DNA of 64,000 nucleotides from Paraferrimonas sedimenticola (GCF_002282855.1 NZ_NRIR01000002.1:275196-339195); one strand, 5' to 3'; counted from the first letter of the stretch, positions 19,829 to 29,288 are shown. The notes: a model not told the origin generated them from the sequence alone. Numbers and translations: made by a program.

Positions 19829-20875
19829 ATGGCCAAATTAAGCGTTACCAAAGTCTCTAGTCAGTATCAGGACAAAACCGTGTTAGACCACCTGTGTCTA
19901 ACGGTTGAGTCAGGTGAGATTTTGGCGTTATTAGGTCCTTCGGGTTGCGGTAAAACCACACTTCTTAGAGCCATTTGCGGATTACAGCCAATTAGTTCTG
20001 GCAAAATTTGCGTTGGAGAGCGTTTGCTCTCGAGTGTCGACTTTATGTTGCCATCTGAGCAGCGCGGCTTGGGCATGATTTTCCAAGACTATGCTCTGTT
20101 CCCTCATTTAAGCGTTGCCGATAACATTGGTTTTGGCCTCAAGTCGCTTAAGAAAGTCGAGCGCCAACAACGGGTGGCGGAGATGCTTGAGTTGGTTAAA
20201 CTCGATGGTCTAGGCGAGCGATTCCCACACGAGCTCTCTGGTGGTCAGCAGCAAAGGGTTTCTATTGCCCGTGCGCTGGCTTACAAGCCGGATGTACTCT
20301 TGCTCGATGAACCTTTCTCGAACATTGACGCTCAGGTTCGTAGCCAGTTGATGCAGGAGATCCGCGAGATCCTCAAGCAGCAACGAGTGACCGCCATTTT
20401 TGTGACTCACTCAAAAGACGAAGCCTTTGAATTTGCCGACCGTTTAGCGCTATTTAAACAGGGTCGCATTGTTCAAACCGGTACGCCTGAGCAGCTCTAT
20501 TTCCAGCCAGCAGAACCTTACGTGGCTGAGTTTTTGGGGCAAGGCAATTATCTGGAAGCCGAAGTGCACTCGGAAAACCAAGTGGTAACTCCGCTTGGTT
20601 TGGTAACTTCGAGTCGCAAGCTGGCTGCCGCTCAAGGCGAGCACATGCGTCTGTTGCTGCGTCCTCAACAAATTCAACTGGCTCCCAGTGAGCAAGGCCC
20701 TGCGGTCATTCGAGAGCGCCGTTTCTTAGGCAATTATTGCTACTACACGGTAGAGTTGGCCGAGCACAAATTGCAGGTGCGCTCGCAACAGACCCAGCTA
20801 GAGCTGGGACAAAGCGTCTCCTTGTCGACTCATGCTCACCCCTTAGTTTTGTTCCCGAATGTTTCCAAAGCCTAA
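19829..20875 (+). CDS. fbpC: Iron(III) ABC transporter ATP-binding protein (FbpC type)
   Basis: 348 residues. Walker A GPSGCGKTT (36-44), signature LSGGQQQRVSIARA (near 132-145), Walker B LLLDEPFSNID and the switch His in FVTHSKDEA are intact. A C-terminal TOBE-like regulatory domain (about 240-348) follows. It powers ferric iron import with the two upstream genes. The spacer to fbpB contains a tandem repeat but no terminator, so the three genes are probably one operon. Confidence 0.93.
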   Translation: MAKLSVTKVSSQYQDKTVLDHLCLTVESGEILALLGPSGCGKTTLLRAICGLQPISSGKICVGERLLSSVDFMLPSEQRGLGMIFQDYALFPHLSVADNIGFGLKSLKKVERQQRVAEMLELVKLDGLGERFPHELSGGQQQRVSIARALAYKPDVLLLDEPFSNIDAQVRSQLMQEIREILKQQRVTAIFVTHSKDEAFEFADRLALFKQGRIVQTGTPEQLYFQPAEPYVAEFLGQGNYLEAEVHSENQVVTPLGLVTSSRKLAAAQGEHMRLLLRPQQIQLAPSEQGPAVIRERRFLGNYCYYTVELAEHKLQVRSQQTQLELGQSVSLSTHAHPLVLFPNVSKA

Positions 20876-20949
20876 CTTTGAGTGATTTTCCACCTTGTCA
20901 GTGCTAGATTGGCTTCACAACAATAGGCAGCACAAGAACAAGAGGGAAC

Positions 20950-22635
20950 ATGAGACTAATCATTGCCTTAATTGGCTTTATCAGTTTTTCGGTCAGTGCG
21001 TTTGACCGCGTGACAGGCCACGAATTCGCCAGTCGCTCAGAGGTATACGGTACCAACGGCATGGTGGCTACCAGCCAACCGCTGGCCACTCAAATTGGTC
21101 TAGACGTGCTTAAAGAAGGTGGGTCTGCGCTGGATGCCGCGATTGCTGCCAACGCCGCGCTTGGGTTAATGGAGCCAACCGGCTGTGGTATCGGTGGCGA
21201 TTTATTCGCCATCGTCTGGAGCGCCAAAGACAAAAAGCTTTATGGCTACAATGGTTCTGGCCGCTCACCTTTGTCGCTCACCCTCAAAGATTTCCAAGAC
21301 AAGGGCTTAACCTCGATCCCGGCCCACGGTCCTTTGCCCGTGTCGGTTCCTGGTACAGTGGACGCTTGGTTTGCGCTGCACGATAAATTTGGCGAGTTGC
21401 CAATGTCGCGTTTGCTGCAACCGGCAATCGACTATGCTGAGGCTGGATTTCCCGTATCTGAGTTGATTTCCTATTATCTCAATCGCTCAGCCCCCAAATT
21501 GTCCAAGTTCCCAAACTTCTCTGAGACCTTCATGCCTAACGGTCGCATGCCGGCCACTGGCGAGATCTTCAAGAATCCCGACTTAGCTAATAGCTATCGT
21601 CTGATCGCTCGCGATGGTCGTGATGCGTTTTACAAAGGCGATATTGCCAAGGCCATCGACAGCTACATGAAAGACAACGATGGTTACCTGAACTACAAAG
21701 ACTTGGAGAGCCACAAGGGCGAATGGGTTGAGCCAGTGCCTGCGGATTATCGCGGCGTGACTCTGTGGGAATTACCGCCTAATGGTCAGGGCATTGCCGC
21801 TCAGCAAATCCTAAAAATCCTAGAAGGCTACGACATTGCCAGCATGGACCGTTTTGGCGTTGAGTTTGCTCACTTGTTTATCGAAGCTAAGAAATTGGCC
21901 TTTGAAGATCGCGCCAAATTTTACGCCGACCCTGATTTTCACGACATTCCAGTGATGGAGTTGGTGTCGGCCAAGTACGCCGACGAGCGTCGTAAGCTGA
22001 TTGACCCCAATAAGGCGATGAAAGCGGTTGAAGCGGGCAATCCTGCGTTGCTGCACGGCGATACCATCTATTTAACCACCGCCGATAAAGACGGCAATAT
22101 GGTGTCACTGATTCAGTCTAACTATCGCGGCATGGGCTCGGGCATGACGCCAACAGGCACAGGGTTTGTACTGCAAGACCGAGGTGAAATGTTCAACTTG
22201 GAGCCTGGTCACCTAAACTCCTATGCGCCGGGCAAACGTCCATTTCACACCATTATTCCGGCGTTTATCACCAAAGACGGCAAGCCGTGGATAAGCTATG
22301 GCGTGATGGGTGGTGCCACGCAACCACAGATGCACGCTCAAGTGCTGATCAACATGGTCGACTTTGGCATGAATCTGCAGGAAGCCGGTGATGCACCGCG
22401 TATTTTACACACAGGCTCGAGCCAACCAACGGGCGAGAAGATGACCGATGGTGGTGTGGTGAGTCTGGAGTCTGGGTACTCTTGGGAATTTCGTCGTGGC
22501 TTGATGGAGAAAGGCCATGTGCTGAAAGACGCAGTAGGGCCTTATGGTGGTTATCAAGCGATTCGCCGCGATGACAATGGCGCTTATGCTGGTGCTTCTG
22601 AGAGTCGCAAAGACGGACAGGCAGCGGGTTACTAA
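20950..22635 (+). CDS. ggt: Gamma-glutamyltranspeptidase
   Basis: 561 residues with a signal peptide (about 1-17), so periplasmic. The self-cleavage and nucleophile threonine is Thr372, seven residues before the DKDGN motif (DTIYLTTADKDGN), matching the family spacing. MGSGMTPTGTGFVLQDRG lies in the small subunit. The enzyme cleaves gamma-glutamyl bonds of glutathione and related peptides. The family normally autoprocesses into two subunits. It has its own spacer after fbpC and appears monocistronic. Confidence 0.93.
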   Translation: MRLIIALIGFISFSVSAFDRVTGHEFASRSEVYGTNGMVATSQPLATQIGLDVLKEGGSALDAAIAANAALGLMEPTGCGIGGDLFAIVWSAKDKKLYGYNGSGRSPLSLTLKDFQDKGLTSIPAHGPLPVSVPGTVDAWFALHDKFGELPMSRLLQPAIDYAEAGFPVSELISYYLNRSAPKLSKFPNFSETFMPNGRMPATGEIFKNPDLANSYRLIARDGRDAFYKGDIAKAIDSYMKDNDGYLNYKDLESHKGEWVEPVPADYRGVTLWELPPNGQGIAAQQILKILEGYDIASMDRFGVEFAHLFIEAKKLAFEDRAKFYADPDFHDIPVMELVSAKYADERRKLIDPNKAMKAVEAGNPALLHGDTIYLTTADKDGNMVSLIQSNYRGMGSGMTPTGTGFVLQDRGEMFNLEPGHLNSYAPGKRPFHTIIPAFITKDGKPWISYGVMGGATQPQMHAQVLINMVDFGMNLQEAGDAPRILHTGSSQPTGEKMTDGGVVSLESGYSWEFRRGLMEKGHVLKDAVGPYGGYQAIRRDDNGAYAGASESRKDGQAAGY

Positions 22636-22707
22636 GTTTGATCTTGTTGGCAGTAAAATCGTCAACAACCTGTGATAATGCCGACAAAATAATCATTGGA
22701 TGAATCA

Positions 22708-23646
22708 ATGGAAGCAGTAAAAATGGCACGACAACAATCGGGTCTGTGCGCCGAGGGCAACTTGCACAGTGTGTATCTTATGTTTCACGCGCAAGAGGGC
22801 GTGGAGCAAGAACTACGTCCCTGCCTCGCCAGTGTGGCTCGTTTTATCGAAGAGCTCACCGACCAGTACACAGAGCCTGCGTTTAATGGCTTTTTGGCGG
22901 TTGGGGCGAATTATTGGGATACCCTTTACCCGGGTGCGCGCCCGCTAGGTCTTAAGCCGTTTCCAAGCATGAGCAAGGAACACCGCGAAGCACCGGCATT
23001 CGAGTACGATTTGTTTGTTCATTTGCGCTGTGACCGTTATGACATCAACCATCTGGTGGCCAATCAAGTGGTCAACATGCTGTCAGGCTTGATGACCCTG
23101 GTTGACGAAGAGCGTGGCTTCCGCTTCTTGGAAAACCGAGACTTAACCGGCTTTGTGGATGGCACAGAGAATCCTCAAGGCAGTCACCGCGCTGAGGTGG
23201 CGATTGTCGACAAAGAAGACCGTCAGTTTGCTGGTGGTAGCTATATTCACACCCAAAAGTTTGTCCATGATTTGTCTCGTTGGAACCGTTTACCGGTGAA
23301 GCAGCAAGAAGACATTATCGGTCGAACCAAAGAAGACAACATTGAGTACGCTTCGGCGGACAAGCCACTGACCAGTCATGTTAAGCGCGTGAACCTCAAG
23401 GATAGCGACGGAAACTCGATGGAAATTCTGCGTCAAAGCATGCCTTTTGGTGGTGTCGCAACCCAGGGATTGTTCTTTATTTCCCTGTGCCGTAACTCAG
23501 ATAACTTTGAGGCCATGCTGAAGTCTATGGTGCACGGTGATGGCGAAGGTCATTACGATCACTTGATGGACTTTACTCAAGCGGTAACCGGTTCGGCCTT
23601 TTTTGCGCCAAGCCTAGATTTCCTGGACAGTTTTGCCGACGACTAA
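22708..23646 (+). CDS. Dye-decolorising (DyP-type) heme peroxidase, YfeX-like
   Basis: About 312 residues from ATG 22708; a TTG at 22696 and an ATG at 22723 are alternatives, all with weak ribosome sites. The DyP GxxDG motif is present as GFVDGTENPQG, with catalytic Asp, and RQSMPFGG carries the conserved Arg region of the heme pocket. There is no Tat signal, so it is cytoplasmic, like E. coli YfeX. It may act on porphyrinogens or peroxides. A bidirectional terminator separates it from the convergent argR. Confidence 0.92.
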   Translation: MEAVKMARQQSGLCAEGNLHSVYLMFHAQEGVEQELRPCLASVARFIEELTDQYTEPAFNGFLAVGANYWDTLYPGARPLGLKPFPSMSKEHREAPAFEYDLFVHLRCDRYDINHLVANQVVNMLSGLMTLVDEERGFRFLENRDLTGFVDGTENPQGSHRAEVAIVDKEDRQFAGGSYIHTQKFVHDLSRWNRLPVKQQEDIIGRTKEDNIEYASADKPLTSHVKRVNLKDSDGNSMEILRQSMPFGGVATQGLFFISLCRNSDNFEAMLKSMVHGDGEGHYDHLMDFTQAVTGSAFFAPSLDFLDSFADD

Positions 23647-23661
23647 GGTCTTTCGAAAACG

Positions 23662-23694
23662 CAAAAGCGAGCCGGATGGCTCGCTTTTGTTGTT
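23662..23694. terminator. Bidirectional terminator between dyp and argR
   Basis: AAAAGCGAGCC and GGCTCGCTTTT form an 11-bp stem with flanking A and T runs, serving both convergent genes. Confidence 0.9.
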
Positions 23695-23706
23695 TTGGTG
23701 CTTTGA

Positions 23707-24177
23707 TTAACGACTGAAGTTAAACAACTCGCACACGGTTTCTAGGGTGTGCTGAATGCGACTGGCGTCCGCTGGTGCGATGAAAATGGTGTCATCGCCG
23801 GCGATGGTGCCAAGAATGCCGTCGGCTTTGCCAATTGAGTCGAGCAAGCGAGCAATCAGCTGGGCGGCACCTGGGCTGGTACGCACCACTATCATGGCGT
23901 TGTTGTGGTCGACGTCGATCACTAGGTTTTTCAGCGGGCTTCCTGCAGTCGGCACACCGAGTTCGGCCGGCAAACAATACACCATTTCTTGTTTGGCGTT
24001 GCGAGTACGCACCGCGCCAAACTTGCTGAGCATACGGCTCACTTTGGATTGGTTAATGCTGGCGAAGCCTTGGGCTTGCAGGGCGTTTACGATTTCCCCT
24101 TGCGAGCCAAACTTCTCTTGTTTTAGCAGCGCTTTAAAGGCCTTAATCAGGTCGTCCTGGTTGGATTGAGTACGCAT
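23707..24177 (-). CDS. argR: Arginine repressor ArgR
   Basis: 156 residues, the usual length. The N-terminal winged helix carries the recognition element [18 protein letters not shown] (about 44-61). The C-terminal hexamerisation and arginine-binding domain contains [10 protein letters not shown] (about 122-131). ArgR with L-arginine represses arginine biosynthesis. It is divergent from mdh, the classic arrangement in gammaproteobacteria. Confidence 0.97.
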   Translation of the reverse strand: MRTQSNQDDLIKAFKALLKQEKFGSQGEIVNALQAQGFASINQSKVSRMLSKFGAVRTRNAKQEMVYCLPAELGVPTAGSPLKNLVIDVDHNNAMIVVRTSPGAAQLIARLLDSIGKADGILGTIAGDDTIFIAPADASRIQHTLETVCELFNFSR

Positions 24178-24431
24178 ATCTGCCTTTTGTTATTCAGTTT
24201 TTCGAGTGATCCTGCCCAGTTTATGCATATCTGTCAAACATTAGTTAACCTTATTGAATAGTTATGCGTTCATTTAAGTTTCCACCTTGAACGAAATTTG
24301 ACCTGATTGCCGCTGGGATTGATTGCACTTTATGCCTTGATCCAGTAAGGTTTGGCCACACCCAAAAGCTGCGATCGGCATCACATTTGCGACGCAAGAA
24401 TAATGATATCCACGGATAATTGGAGATAAGT
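24178..24431. promoter_or_regulatory. argR-mdh divergent control region
   Basis: The 254-bp region must hold both promoters. AT-rich dyad-like segments at about 24222-24240 and 24251-24275 (TTATTGAATAGTTATGCG) partly match the ARG-box form TNTGAATWWWWATTCANA but have several mismatches. The mdh ribosome site GGAGA is at 24422-24426. No gene is seen. Confidence 0.35.
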
Positions 24432-25370
24432 ATGAAAGTTGCTGTATTGGGCGCTGCTGGCGGTATCGGCCAGGCTCTGGCTCTACTGCTGAAAAACCGT
24501 CTTCCTAAAGGTTCTGAGTTGGCCTTGTACGACATTGCCCCTGTTACTCCAGGTGTTGCTGCCGATCTTAGCCACATCCCAACTGACGTTAGCGTGAAAG
24601 GTTACGCTGGCGAAGACGCCTCTCCTGCACTTAAAGGTGCTGATGTTGTACTTATCTCTGCTGGCGTTGCTCGCAAGCCAGGCATGGACCGCTCTGACCT
24701 GTTTAACATCAACGCTGGTATCGTGCGCAGCCTGATTCAAGCAGTTGCTGATAACTGTCCGAACGCTTTGATTGGTCTTATCACCAACCCGGTAAACACC
24801 ACAGTAGCTATCGCTGCCGAAGTGCTTAAGAAAGCTGGCGTTTATGACAAGCGCAAGCTATTTGGTGTAACCACTTTGGATGTCATTCGCGCTGAAACCT
24901 TCATTGCCGAAGCCAAAGGTCTGGACGTCGACAAGGTGCGTTTGAACGTCATCGGTGGTCACTCTGGTGTGACTATTCTGCCTTTGCTTTCTCAAGTAGA
25001 AGGCGTTGAGTTTAGCGACGAAGAAGTGGCTGCTCTGACTCACCGCATTCAAAATGCTGGTACCGAAGTGGTAGAAGCCAAAGCGGGCGGTGGTTCTGCA
25101 ACCCTTTCCATGGGTCAAGCGGCATGTCGTTTTGGCCTGTCATTGATCAAAGGCCTACAAGGCGAAGATAACGTTGTCGAGTGCGCTTACGTCGAAGGCG
25201 AGGGAGAACACTCTCAGTTCTTCGCGCAGCCAGTTAAGCTTGGCAAAGACGGCGTTGAAGCAGTATTGCCTTACGGCGAGTTGAGCGATTTCGAAGTCAA
25301 AGCTCGCGACGAAATGCTGGACACTTTGAAAGGTGATATCCAATTGGGTATTGAGTTTGTTCAAAGCTAA
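24432..25370 (+). CDS. mdh: Malate dehydrogenase
   Basis: 312 residues from ATG 24432, the standard length; the upstream in-frame TTG overlaps the ribosome site and is rejected. Features: NAD-binding [12 protein letters not shown] (about 7-18), substrate-binding Arg residues in [18 protein letters not shown], and the catalytic His in [13 protein letters not shown] (about 174-186). It is the TCA-cycle enzyme converting malate to oxaloacetate. Confidence 0.98.
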   Translation: MKVAVLGAAGGIGQALALLLKNRLPKGSELALYDIAPVTPGVAADLSHIPTDVSVKGYAGEDASPALKGADVVLISAGVARKPGMDRSDLFNINAGIVRSLIQAVADNCPNALIGLITNPVNTTVAIAAEVLKKAGVYDKRKLFGVTTLDVIRAETFIAEAKGLDVDKVRLNVIGGHSGVTILPLLSQVEGVEFSDEEVAALTHRIQNAGTEVVEAKAGGGSATLSMGQAACRFGLSLIKGLQGEDNVVECAYVEGEGEHSQFFAQPVKLGKDGVEAVLPYGELSDFEVKARDEMLDTLKGDIQLGIEFVQS

Positions 25371-25385
25371 GCCGCATTCTGGCTA

Positions 25386-25416
25386 GAAAATGCCCGCTTT
25401 TTAGCGGGCATTTTTG
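25386..25416 (+). terminator. Terminator after mdh
   Basis: ATGCCCGCT and AGCGGGCAT form a 9-bp stem with a TTTT loop, followed by TTTTTG. Confidence 0.92.
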
Positions 25417-25522
25417 TTCCCAAAATTTGCTGCTACTGTTTGTTGATTTGTGATGCTGATTTGTTACCAGTAAACACGTGATTTTATGACTTGGTATGCA
25501 CAAAGGTTTCTAGATCCCCGCC

Positions 25523-25538
25523 AGTGATCCACATCACT
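25523..25538. promoter_or_regulatory. CRP-type binding site upstream of apbE
   Basis: AGTGA-TCCACA-TCACT has the symmetric GTGA-N6-TCAC core of CRP sites. It lies about 75-90 bp before the apbE ATG. In Shewanella-type bacteria CRP controls many anaerobic respiratory genes, which fits the apbE and cytochrome pair downstream. Inference from motif and context. Confidence 0.55.
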
Positions 25539-25613
25539 TTCACTAAAACGCTAACTTTTGTATTTAGCTAATCAAGGCAAACTCTGGGCTAATCCCGATG
25601 TTTGGAAGCCTTG

Positions 25614-26636
25614 ATGTTGTTAGTTCGCTCTATTTCCCTTTGTTTTGTCTTTTGCTGCCTGTGTCTATTAAGCAGTACGCTTAATGCTGCGGATAAGCGC
25701 ATTGAGCTGATTCAAGGCAAGACCATGGGGTCCGACTATTCGGTGCGATATCTGGCGACTGGTGAGATTCCCTCACAATCTGAGATTCACGCCGGCATCG
25801 AAGCCGAAATCGAGATTGTTAACCAATCCATGTCAACTTGGAGAAAACACTCCGAGATCTCTCAGTACAACCGAAGCCGGAGTACTGAGCCTGTCGCAAT
25901 GTCGCGTGAGTTTGTTGTCGTTTTAAAAGAGGCCATTCGCTTAGCCGAGATTACTGGCGGAGCACTCGATGTTACCGTCGGGCCGCTAGTTAACGCTTGG
26001 GGCTTTGGCGAACAAGGCAAACGATTCACTGCTCCAGATTACAGAGCCGTGATGGCAGCAAACGAATTGGTCGGCATCGAGAACATTCAACTTAACGGGA
26101 ATTCAGTCCGTAAAACCAAGCCTGGTACCCAGATAAACCTCTCAGCCATCGCCAAGGGGTATGCAGTAGACCGTGTTGCTGACTACATGCTGGCCCATGG
26201 GGTAAAGAATTTTGTCGTAGATATTGGCGGCGAGCTCAGAGTACACGGGCAAAAAAGCGAACATCAACCTTGGCCTGTTGTTATCGGGTCTCCTATAGAG
26301 TCCCTCGCGAATATAGAGCTATCAGTGTCAGATGTCGGAATTGCGACTTCTGGAAATTACAAACAGTTCTACGAAAGCGATGGTCAGTATATTCACCACA
26401 TTATGGATCCAAGAGCGGCAGGACCTGTCGAGACCAAAATCATTTCGGCCACAGTTATCCACGAAAGCTGCATGACGGCGGATGGTTTAGCGACTGCTTC
26501 ATTTGTGCTTGGAAGCAAATTCACTTTGGAGATGGCTGAGAAATACGGCCTCGCGATTCTTTTAATTGAACAGGGCGATGAAGGACTTGTTGTACACAAA
26601 AGTTCTGCATTTCAAAAGTTTTTAAAAAACCAATAA
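25614..26636 (+). CDS. apbE: FAD:protein FMN transferase (ApbE)
   Basis: 340 residues from ATG 25614 with GGAAG 5 bases upstream. A hydrophobic signal rich in Cys and Leu (about 1-25) directs it across the membrane. Family motifs: QGKTMGSDYSV near the mature N-terminus, SAIAKGYAVDRVAD, VVDIGGELRVHG, HHIMDPRAAGP and the catalytic Asp region TADGLATASFVLG. ApbE attaches FMN to Thr/Ser of periplasmic flavoproteins such as NqrBC, RnfDG and flavocytochrome reductases. The target here is not evident. The next gene is a diheme lipoprotein. Confidence 0.94.
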   Translation: MLLVRSISLCFVFCCLCLLSSTLNAADKRIELIQGKTMGSDYSVRYLATGEIPSQSEIHAGIEAEIEIVNQSMSTWRKHSEISQYNRSRSTEPVAMSREFVVVLKEAIRLAEITGGALDVTVGPLVNAWGFGEQGKRFTAPDYRAVMAANELVGIENIQLNGNSVRKTKPGTQINLSAIAKGYAVDRVADYMLAHGVKNFVVDIGGELRVHGQKSEHQPWPVVIGSPIESLANIELSVSDVGIATSGNYKQFYESDGQYIHHIMDPRAAGPVETKIISATVIHESCMTADGLATASFVLGSKFTLEMAEKYGLAILLIEQGDEGLVVHKSSAFQKFLKNQ

Positions 26637-26660
26637 ATGGGCTGCGACAGTTTATTGGTT
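26628..26660 (+). terminator. Hairpin at the apbE stop codon
   Basis: AACCAATAAA pairs perfectly with TTTATTGGTT (10 bp, 13-nt loop) and contains the apbE stop codon. The T run after it is broken, so it may be an attenuator or an mRNA processing element between apbE and the cytochrome gene. Confidence 0.5.
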
Positions 26661-26703
26661 GTTTCGATTTAGTACGCAGAAAAACAATAATTAGTGGTAT
26701 GTA

Positions 26704-27819
26704 ATGATGAACAAAAAACTATTAGTAACTGCTTTAGCAGCAAGTATCACACTTGGTCTTGCCGGTTGTAGCGATGACACCGACACTTCAGGATTAGAGC
26801 AACAGATCGCGGATCTAACTGCTCAGAACGACGAATTAACTCAAGAGACAGTTGCGCTAGCGGCGAAGGCTGAGAGCTACATCAGCACCTTCCAGCAGCA
26901 GTGTGACAATATCGGTATCAAGTTTGATTATGTCGATCCGAATGCATCTGCTCCAGCGCAGTTTGCGGCCTATGGTGCATTAGCCTCTTCTGAAACCGTT
27001 CACATGGGTATTGATGCTTGCTTAAGCTGTCACCAAGGCAAGATTGAAGCCGATCCTAAACACCAGGTTCGCAACTGGAAAGACGATAAAGATTGTCAGA
27101 GCTGTCACCCAGCACAGGTGACCAACAAAGCAGAAAGTCCTTGGGGCGACATCACTTTCGCATCGGGTGCGAACTACTTCTACGGAACCGCTTCATACTC
27201 GGATCCTCAGTTCTTGAGCCAACGCATGAACGGCAAGACTAAGATTTGGGTTGAGCTGGAAAACATGGATCCGAACTACCTAGATTACTATCCAGAAGCG
27301 GCAACTACCCTAGAAGAAGCTTGTAATTCGCCAAGTCGTGAAAACATCCACACCATGTTCCCGGATAACGGTAAAGAGCATCGAGTATACGGTAACTCTT
27401 TGGGTGTTAAGACCATCGCCACTGTTCGCGAAGAAAAAGACGCTGAAGGCAACATCGTTCAACGCCCTAATATTGCTGTATTTGGATTCGGCCTAGACAT
27501 CGATAAGGATACTGGCAAGCAAACTTCCGGCATGACTATTAGTAACAACAATACTTGTCAAGCTGCTGTTATGCAGGGCGAAGCAGTATTGGAATACTAC
27601 GAGTACGATTCACTAGAGCAAGTTAAGTTTGAGCGTAACAAAGGTGCGCGTATTCTTGTAAAAACTGACTTAGTCGGTACCAGCTTGCGCAATGCATTCT
27701 TCCAGCCGCTAGAAGGCATGGACGATCAAACTGCTATCGACCCTGCGACAGTGAATTGGGATGACGTTGCTTGGTGCTCGCTGAAATTCGATGTGGATCA
27801 GATTGTACCTCTAGGTTAA
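26704..27819 (+). CDS. Uncharacterised diheme c-type cytochrome lipoprotein
   Basis: 371 residues that I cannot place in a named family. The lipoprotein signal ends LAGC with Cys22 as lipidation site. Residues about 30-62 form a short coiled coil. Two heme c attachment motifs follow: CLSCH (106-110) and CQSCH (131-135). The remaining 235 residues are soluble and rich in acidic and aromatic residues; they contain at least three more Cys but no further CxxCH. It is probably an envelope electron carrier or reductase subunit. Linkage to apbE and a CRP-like site suggests anaerobic respiration. Function is inferred only. Confidence 0.85.
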   Translation: MMNKKLLVTALAASITLGLAGCSDDTDTSGLEQQIADLTAQNDELTQETVALAAKAESYISTFQQQCDNIGIKFDYVDPNASAPAQFAAYGALASSETVHMGIDACLSCHQGKIEADPKHQVRNWKDDKDCQSCHPAQVTNKAESPWGDITFASGANYFYGTASYSDPQFLSQRMNGKTKIWVELENMDPNYLDYYPEAATTLEEACNSPSRENIHTMFPDNGKEHRVYGNSLGVKTIATVREEKDAEGNIVQRPNIAVFGFGLDIDKDTGKQTSGMTISNNNTCQAAVMQGEAVLEYYEYDSLEQVKFERNKGARILVKTDLVGTSLRNAFFQPLEGMDDQTAIDPATVNWDDVAWCSLKFDVDQIVPLG

Positions 27820-27845
27820 TCGTTCCTGTAATGAAGTGATTTTGA

Positions 27846-27880
27846 GAAAGGGTAGTTAGTACGGCTAGCTGCCCTTTTTG
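27846..27880 (+). terminator. Terminator after the diheme lipoprotein gene
   Basis: AAAGGGTAGTTAG pairs with CTAGCTGCCCTTT, including G-T wobbles, and is followed by a T run. Confidence 0.8.
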
Positions 27881-27931
27881 TATCCGGGTGTATGCTGAAG
27901 TCTGTACCGGAGCAGAATCAACAAGCACAAA

Positions 27932-27955
27932 AAAGCCGCTCAAATGAGTAATGCC
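27932..27955. repeat. Left terminal inverted repeat of the IS4-family element
   Basis: 24 bp, matching the reverse complement of 29360-29383 except at two central positions (AA versus TG). Confidence 0.88.
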
Positions 27956-27982
27956 ACTCGCTTAAGAGCGAGTGGCTTTTTT
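27953..27982 (+). terminator. Terminator hairpin overlapping the transposase stop codon
   Basis: GCCACTCGCT, loop TAAG, AGCGAGTGGC, then six T on the + strand. The reverse-strand transposase stop codon (27962-27964) sits in the stem and loop. It would stop + strand transcripts entering the IS from the cytochrome side. Confidence 0.85.
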
Positions 27983-29284
27983 ACATGGGTACTTCTTGTG
28001 CTTGTTGAGTACGGCTCTAGGATAAGCGGGTCGCTTCCGCTTTTTCGGAAGTATCAACCGTTTTCCATTTTCCCTTAGAGTTTTGAGATGCTTAGGTATT
28101 GCTCCTGGAGTGCGGGTGTTACTTGACCATATCATCTCGTCCATGATGAGAAAGAGTGCTCCAATAAAGCTGATTCTCAAGGGCTCGACTTGGTGTTGTT
28201 TTGCTATCTCGGCCATTTCGAGTCGGACGATGTTATAGCTAGTGAGTATGCCCCATACTTCTTGGTAGACCCCGTCGGCCTTTTTACTACGAAGCGTAGG
28301 TTTGTTTTGCAGCTGGTACTGTTTTAACTCGCCATATCCACGCTCTATCTCCCAGCGTTGCCAATAGACTTTTACCAGCGCTTCAAACGGGTATTTTTCA
28401 GGGCAAACACACGAAGTGATAAATCCCTTGATATCACCTTGGGGCGTAGGGATAAGGATAAGCCTAGCTTGCCAGCTTTCACCTAGGTAAGGCGCTTGTC
28501 GCTGAGCCTGTGGAGATACCGGCATGTCGATGAGATGGTCGTATTCAGAAAAGCTCTCGGTTATCTCGTAGCGAGCTTTTTCTTTGATAGGAATTAACCA
28601 ATGGGAGTTTCTGCCTGCTCCGGCCCAGCTGGTGAGCAACTCAGCAGACATGAACCCTCTATCGAACAAGGTCAAAGAATCATCCGGTGCAGACCCAACA
28701 AGCTGCTGGGCATAGGATATTTCACTGTTGGTGACCGGTCCAAAAGCCGCATCTGACAGAAGGTGATTACTCGTGGACATTAGAGTAACAGCCAAGACGC
28801 TCGGAAAAGCCGCTCCTTTTTGGACAAACCCAAACGACTGATTTTCTTCAGTGTTGTGAGTCTTGAAGTAGGTACCATCGACACTCATCAATCTAAGCCC
28901 ACAAACTTCATCGCACTCGGATTGCTTTTCCCATTGTTCGGCAGTGGTCTTGAATAAATAGCGCATGGGCTCAGAGCCTAAACGCTCCTTACCTTTGATG
29001 ATACTGCTGGTAGCCATGGGTGAGAGCTCACCATCGGCATCAGGAAAAGCTAACTCCAAATTATCACAGACATTTTGAATCGGTCGATTACGCTGAAGCC
29101 CAATACCTAGCACTAACCAAACCGCTTGCTCAGCAGGAAATCGTCGTTTTCTAAGGGATGCTCGACCCATTTGTTTAACGGCTTCTTCAACCCATTCCAT
29201 TGGAATATGCTTGCTGAAAACATCGGTAGGTCGGTCGTGGCAAAACTCAGCGGTTACTTGGAGTTCTTTGGAAAATTCAGACAT
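27962..29284 (-). CDS. IS4-family transposase
   Basis: 440 residues, apparently intact. The N-terminal region resembles the IS4 transposase N-terminal domain (about 15-110: FSKHIPMEWVEEAV, RRFPAEQAVWLVLG). The DDE domain follows: first Asp in SVDGTYF, second Asp in LFDRGFMS, and the IS4 signature Y-x2-R-x3-E-x6-K in YWQRWEIERGYGELK. The ATG has no Shine-Dalgarno sequence; instead a 12-bp hairpin lies five to 35 bases upstream of it. Whether it is active is unknown. Confidence 0.95.
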   Translation of the reverse strand: MSEFSKELQVTAEFCHDRPTDVFSKHIPMEWVEEAVKQMGRASLRKRRFPAEQAVWLVLGIGLQRNRPIQNVCDNLELAFPDADGELSPMATSSIIKGKERLGSEPMRYLFKTTAEQWEKQSECDEVCGLRLMSVDGTYFKTHNTEENQSFGFVQKGAAFPSVLAVTLMSTSNHLLSDAAFGPVTNSEISYAQQLVGSAPDDSLTLFDRGFMSAELLTSWAGAGRNSHWLIPIKEKARYEITESFSEYDHLIDMPVSPQAQRQAPYLGESWQARLILIPTPQGDIKGFITSCVCPEKYPFEALVKVYWQRWEIERGYGELKQYQLQNKPTLRSKKADGVYQEVWGILTSYNIVRLEMAEIAKQHQVEPLRISFIGALFLIMDEMIWSSNTRTPGAIPKHLKTLRENGKRLILPKKRKRPAYPRAVLNKHKKYPCKKATRS

Positions 29285-29288
29285 AAAA

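Larger units (their letters stand above)
27918..28008. repeat. Nested inverted repeats across the IS left end
   Basis: The 13 bases at 27918-27930, outside the IS, are an exact inverted copy of 27996-28008 inside the transposase 3' end. Nested within, AAAAAAGCCGCTC (27929-27941) is inverted at 27970-27982 with one mismatch. The flank thus looks like a shortened, mirrored copy of the transposase gene end. Confidence 0.8.
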
